DNA of 7,402 nt from Bacillaceae bacterium (GTDB lineage Bacteria > Bacillota > Bacilli > Bacillales_A > Planococcaceae), in assembly GCA_030149685.1 (NCBI GenBank), contig JASLGI010000024.1, positions 1 through 7,402 of the forward strand, given 5' to 3'. Every line of letters starts with the position of its first letter. Within the stretch, counting starts at the first letter, position 1. The position numbers were made by a program, and so were the translations under genes. A model generated the notes under the pieces. That model saw only the letters and a list, made by a program, of their open reading frames with translations. It did no database searches and was not told the origin of the DNA. Of the stretch, positions 4,896 through 7,402 are shown in pieces.

Positions 4896-6403
4896 AAGAA
4901 GTATTTATGAATCGTCAAGATGAGTTGTGGCAAGCAATTTTAGAACATATGACACTATCGTTTACCGCTTTGTTGATTGCTGTACTAATTGCTTTACCAT
5001 TGAGTATATTTTTAACGAGACATGAACGATGGGCGGAGCCAATGATTAATACGACCGCAGTTATGCAAACAATCCCATCATTAGCGCTCCTCGGCTTAAT
5101 GATTCCTTTATTCGGAATTGGTCGCGTTCCAGCGGTTATTGCACTCGTTGTCTATGCTTTACTTCCGATTATGCGCAATACATATACAGGCATTCGTGAG
5201 GTAGACCCCGTTTTAGTCGAAGCAGCAAAAGGGCTTGGTATGACAAAGTCCGAGCAACTGTTTAAAGTCGAATTGCCACTTGCTATGCCTGTTATTATGG
5301 CAGGGATTCGTACAGCGATGGTGTTAATTATAGGGACCGCAACTCTTGCTGCGTTGATCGGGGCAGGAGGACTAGGAGATCTAATTTTATTAGGGATTGA
5401 TCGAAACAACCCTTCGCTTATTTTACTAGGAGCTATTCCTGCTGCACTATTGGCATTGTTATTCGATTTTCTTTTAAGAAAAGTAGAGAAGTTGCCGTAT
5501 CGTCAAGCGCTAGGAACTTTTATCACTTTCCTCATCGTTGCGCTGGCATTAATTGTTTTACCTTTTCTCACAACTTCTCATCAACAAACAGTCGTCATCG
5601 GCGGAAAGCTTGGCGCAGAACCAGAAATTTTAATGAATATGTATAAAGAGTTAATTGAGCAAGAAACGGATATTCACGTTGTGTTAGAACCAGGATTAGG
5701 AAAAACGACATTCGTTTATGAGGCGTTAAAAAATGGAGATATTGATATGTATCCAGAGTTTACAGGAACAATTATTCACGAGTTTTTAAAAGAAGAAGTT
5801 CGACAGCCTGAAGAGTTTGCAGTTTATGAACAAGCAAGAGACGGTATTTTAGAACAAGATGAGCTTGTTTACTTCCCAACGATGCGTTATAACAATACGT
5901 ATGCATTAGCTGTAACGGAAGCGTTTGCCAAACAATATCAATTAGCAACGATTTCAGATTTAGCTCGTGTTTCACCAAAAGCCGTTGCAGGTTTTACATT
6001 GGAGTTTTCTGATCGGGAAGACGGTTACGTAGGATTACAATCGACATACGATTTGCAATTTCAAGAAGTGGTGACGATGGAACCGAAGCTTCGTTATACT
6101 GCAATGGAAAATGGAGAAATCGATGTGTTAGATGCGTATTCAACCGATAGTGAACTAGAAACTTATGGACTCATCGTATTAGAAGATGACCGTCATTTAT
6201 TTCCACCGTACCAAGGAGCTCCTCTTATGAGAAAAGATACATTGGAACAATTTCCAGAGTTAGAACCTGTATTAAATGTCTTACAAGGACGAGTGACTGA
6301 TAGTGAGATGCGCCGCATGAATTATTTAGTCAATGTAGAAGACGTAGCACCGAATGAAGTAGCCCGTCAGTTTTTACGGAGTAAAGGATTGTTAAAGGAG
6401 TAG
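4892..6403 (+). CDS. Fused permease and substrate-binding protein of the quaternary-amine/ergothioneine ABC transporter (OpuB/BilEB/EgtU-like)
   Basis: A 503-residue membrane protein combining two subunits. Residues 20-195 are the permease, with membrane segments at about 22-41, 53-73, 79-96, 132-157 and 174-193, and an EAA loop (EAAKGLGMTKSEQLFKVELP, 110-129) that docks on the ATPase. A sixth segment, 207-227, carries the chain outward. Residues 234-503 are an extracellular OpuAC/ProX-type binding domain, seen in VVIGGKLGAEPEILMNMYKE, GLGKTTFVYEAL and GDIDMYPEFTGT (282-293). One-chain permease plus binding domain is known in BilEB of Listeria and EgtU of streptococci and Helicobacter; EgtU imports ergothioneine. 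The GKTTF/YPEFTGT pattern makes an EgtU-like role plausible, but choline, carnitine or betaine cannot be excluded by reading. The ATGA overlap indicates coupled translation; Met6 at 4907 has no better ribosome binding site. Confidence 0.9.
   Translation: MKEVFMNRQDELWQAILEHMTLSFTALLIAVLIALPLSIFLTRHERWAEPMINTTAVMQTIPSLALLGLMIPLFGIGRVPAVIALVVYALLPIMRNTYTGIREVDPVLVEAAKGLGMTKSEQLFKVELPLAMPVIMAGIRTAMVLIIGTATLAALIGAGGLGDLILLGIDRNNPSLILLGAIPAALLALLFDFLLRKVEKLPYRQALGTFITFLIVALALIVLPFLTTSHQQTVVIGGKLGAEPEILMNMYKELIEQETDIHVVLEPGLGKTTFVYEALKNGDIDMYPEFTGTIIHEFLKEEVRQPEEFAVYEQARDGILEQDELVYFPTMRYNNTYALAVTEAFAKQYQLATISDLARVSPKAVAGFTLEFSDREDGYVGLQSTYDLQFQEVVTMEPKLRYTAMENGEIDVLDAYSTDSELETYGLIVLEDDRHLFPPYQGAPLMRKDTLEQFPELEPVLNVLQGRVTDSEMRRMNYLVNVEDVAPNEVARQFLRSKGLLKE
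6394..6400 (+). promoter_or_regulatory. Ribosome binding site inside the end of the permease gene
   Basis: AAAGGAG overlaps the last sense codons of the permease/binding-protein gene and lies seven bases before ATG 6408. It fixes the start of the HEPN-like gene and shows that this gene is expressed from the transporter transcript. Confidence 0.9.
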
Positions 6404-6407
6404 ACAG

Positions 6408-6998
6408 ATGAAAAATAAACCGTGGCGACCAGAAGTGAGTTGGTTTGAGGAACTAACATTAGCAATACGCATTTATCGAGAAGATCCGCAAGTGACACGG
6501 AATGAATTGTTTAAATATGCGATGCGTGTCACAATTTTGGAAACGATGATTTTTGAACGGTTGATCGTTGAGTTGACGCGTGCTCACTTAGCTCATAATG
6601 GATGTGAAAAGCCGTACCGTGAAGAATACGCCTACTATATTGAAGGAACACTCGAGATGCCTCCTGCTTCGCAGCGGTCATTGCGAAATAAAACGATGTT
6701 ATTAAGTGAAATTTCAAATGAAGCTTTTCCTAAAGACGTTTATCGTGATAGTGAATTTGAACGTCGCGTCGTCTATTTTCGTAATGATATGATTCATTCT
6801 AACAATGTAGAACCGACCGCATTAATAAAAGAAGCAGCAGGCTCGATTGAAACGTATTTAAAAGTGTTTCAGCAATTGTTAAGTGATCTGTATCAAAGTT
6901 ATAGTAAACGTACGAAAGATGATTTTTATCGGAAACAAGCACAACTCATTCAAGAATATTATTTAAAACCGATTTCACTTTTAATAAAAGAAAAATAG
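6408..6998 (+). CDS. Uncharacterised helical protein with a HEPN-type RNxxxH motif
   Basis: A 196-residue, mostly alpha-helical, soluble protein with no signal peptide or membrane segment. I do not recognise a named family, but FRNDMIHSN places Arg125-Asn126 and His130 in the R(N)-x4-H arrangement that marks HEPN-superfamily RNases. The motif sits at the start of the last helical third and is followed by a long helix (IKEAAGSIETYLKVFQQLL), as in HEPN folds. Residues 12-62 would form the early helices, including FEELTLAIRIYRE and ILETMIFERLIVEL. Only four bases separate it from the permease stop, with its ribosome binding site inside that gene, so it belongs to the transporter operon. No nucleotidyltransferase or other antitoxin gene is next to it, so a classical toxin-antitoxin pair is not supported. 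It could be a HEPN-fold RNase, or a non-catalytic HEPN-like domain with a binding role. Confidence 0.75.
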   Translation: MKNKPWRPEVSWFEELTLAIRIYREDPQVTRNELFKYAMRVTILETMIFERLIVELTRAHLAHNGCEKPYREEYAYYIEGTLEMPPASQRSLRNKTMLLSEISNEAFPKDVYRDSEFERRVVYFRNDMIHSNNVEPTALIKEAAGSIETYLKVFQQLLSDLYQSYSKRTKDDFYRKQAQLIQEYYLKPISLLIKEK

Positions 6999-7016
6999 TA
7001 TCTTGAACTCAAGATA
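6999..7016. promoter_or_regulatory. Perfect 18-bp palindrome, candidate MarR-family (MhqR-like) operator
   Basis: TATCTTGA-AC-TCAAGATA has two perfect 8-bp arms. It starts right after the HEPN-like stop codon and ends 51 bases before the pirin ATG. There is no T-run after it, so it is a poor terminator. The form resembles the MhqR boxes of Bacillus subtilis (TATCTCGA with TCGAGATA arms) that control quinone-responsive oxidoreductase and dioxygenase genes. The regulator gene is not in the window, so the assignment is by resemblance only. Confidence 0.55.
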
Positions 7017-7038
7017 TGCAATTTCGAGTTAAATGACG

Positions 7039-7044
7039 TATACT
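7039..7044 (+). promoter_or_regulatory. -10 box of a probable pirin promoter
   Basis: TATACT matches five of six consensus bases. The -35 position at 17-base spacing (7016-7021, ATGCAA) is weak and abuts the end of the palindrome at 6999-7016, so a bound repressor would block polymerase. The start near 7051 leaves a very short leader before the ribosome binding site AAAGGA at 7054-7059. Confidence 0.4.
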
Positions 7045-7067
7045 GAAGAAAAGAAAGGATGAGTGTG

Positions 7068-7402
7068 ATGCGGAAAGTCATTCGAAGTAAGTCGATTTTT
7101 TATAATACGTCTGGAGAATTTGTCGTTGGAAATGTGTTGGCAGGGCATGAAATGAAAGAAAATGATCCGTTTTTATTTGCAGAAGATGTCGTATTTCCAG
7201 AAGGAACATTTGGCGAACATCCTCATCGAGGCATTGAAACGATTACGTATGTTATTGAAGGAGAAGTGCATCATTACGACCGGGCAAATGGTAGTGGAGT
7301 TATTCAAACAGGAGACGTTCAATGGATGACTGCTGGGCGTGGCGTCCTTCATTCAGAAGAACCGAAAAAAGGAACGAAAGCGCATGTCATTCAGTTTTGG
7401 CT
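7068..7402 (+). CDS. Pirin family protein, 3' end cut by window edge
   Basis: The first 111 codons of a pirin, a cupin-fold, metal-binding protein; full-length bacterial pirins are usually about 230-290 residues, so over half is missing. The N-terminal cupin is intact: HPHRGIET (51-58), YVIEGEVHHYD (61-71), GVIQTGDVQWMTAGRGVLHS (77-96). Metal ligands expected in pirins are present as His51, His53, His95 and Glu97. Some pirins (human PIR, Escherichia coli YhhW) show quercetin 2,3-dioxygenase activity, and others act as redox-sensing partners; the natural role here is unknown. The start is supported by AAAGGATG at 7054-7061, eight to nine bases before the ATG. The palindrome and -10 box just upstream suggest separate, stress-responsive control, though no terminator isolates it from the transporter operon. 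Confidence 0.93.
   Translation, partial: MRKVIRSKSIFYNTSGEFVVGNVLAGHEMKENDPFLFAEDVVFPEGTFGEHPHRGIETITYVIEGEVHHYDRANGSGVIQTGDVQWMTAGRGVLHSEEPKKGTKAHVIQFW

Noticed and set aside
6408..6998. Classical HEPN/MNT toxin-antitoxin pair
   Set aside because: No nucleotidyltransferase or small antitoxin gene flanks the HEPN-like gene; its neighbours are a permease and a pirin.
6999..7016. Intrinsic terminator of the transporter operon
   Set aside because: The palindrome has only a two- to four-base loop, AT-rich arms and no T-run afterwards (TGCAATTT follows), so an operator is more likely.

Overview
The window looks like chromosomal DNA of a low-GC Gram-positive bacterium, most likely a member of the Bacillaceae. 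The evidence is AT-rich DNA with strong AGGAGG-type ribosome binding sites, sigma-A-like promoters, Gram-positive lipoprotein signal peptides, and an OpuC/EgtU-type transporter with its substrate-binding domain fused to the permease. Species cannot be fixed from the sequence alone.

Layout. Positions 1-136 hold a TATAAT box, a leader hairpin and a tRNA-Arg(UCU). A strong intrinsic terminator follows at 173-216. From 433 to 2082 lies a stand-alone gene with its own extended -10 promoter; it encodes a GIY-YIG nuclease domain fused to a Schlafen-group-3-type (DUF2075) helicase. Its 3' end is part of a bidirectional terminator shared with a convergent two-gene operon on the minus strand (3830-2105). 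That operon encodes two surface lipoproteins: one with a C-terminal LprI-like (DUF1311) domain, one with a C-terminal domain containing an extracellular CxxC. A divergent intergenic region (3831-3965) carries a TTGACA-17-TAAATT promoter for the lipoproteins and a sigma-B-like GTTT-N16-GGGAAT promoter pointing toward a plus-strand operon.

The plus-strand operon (3966-6998) encodes an ABC ATPase with a single CBS motif, a fused permease/substrate-binding protein that overlaps it by ATGA, and a small protein with a HEPN-type RNxxxH motif whose ribosome binding site lies inside the end of the permease gene. The transporter is of the quaternary-ammonium class (choline/betaine/carnitine or ergothioneine); the fused layout resembles EgtU/BilEB. 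The last gene (7068 to the edge) is a truncated pirin with intact metal ligands, preceded by a perfect 18-bp palindrome that resembles MhqR-type (MarR family) operators.

How it fits together. The transporter, its sigma-B-like promoter and the pirin with a quinone/thiol-stress-like operator suggest stress protection. The two most unusual elements are the GIY-YIG/Schlafen-type helicase, a plausible stand-alone nucleic-acid defence factor beside a tRNA gene, and the HEPN-like protein co-transcribed with a compatible-solute or thiol-betaine transporter. No CRISPR array, insertion sequence or integrase is visible.
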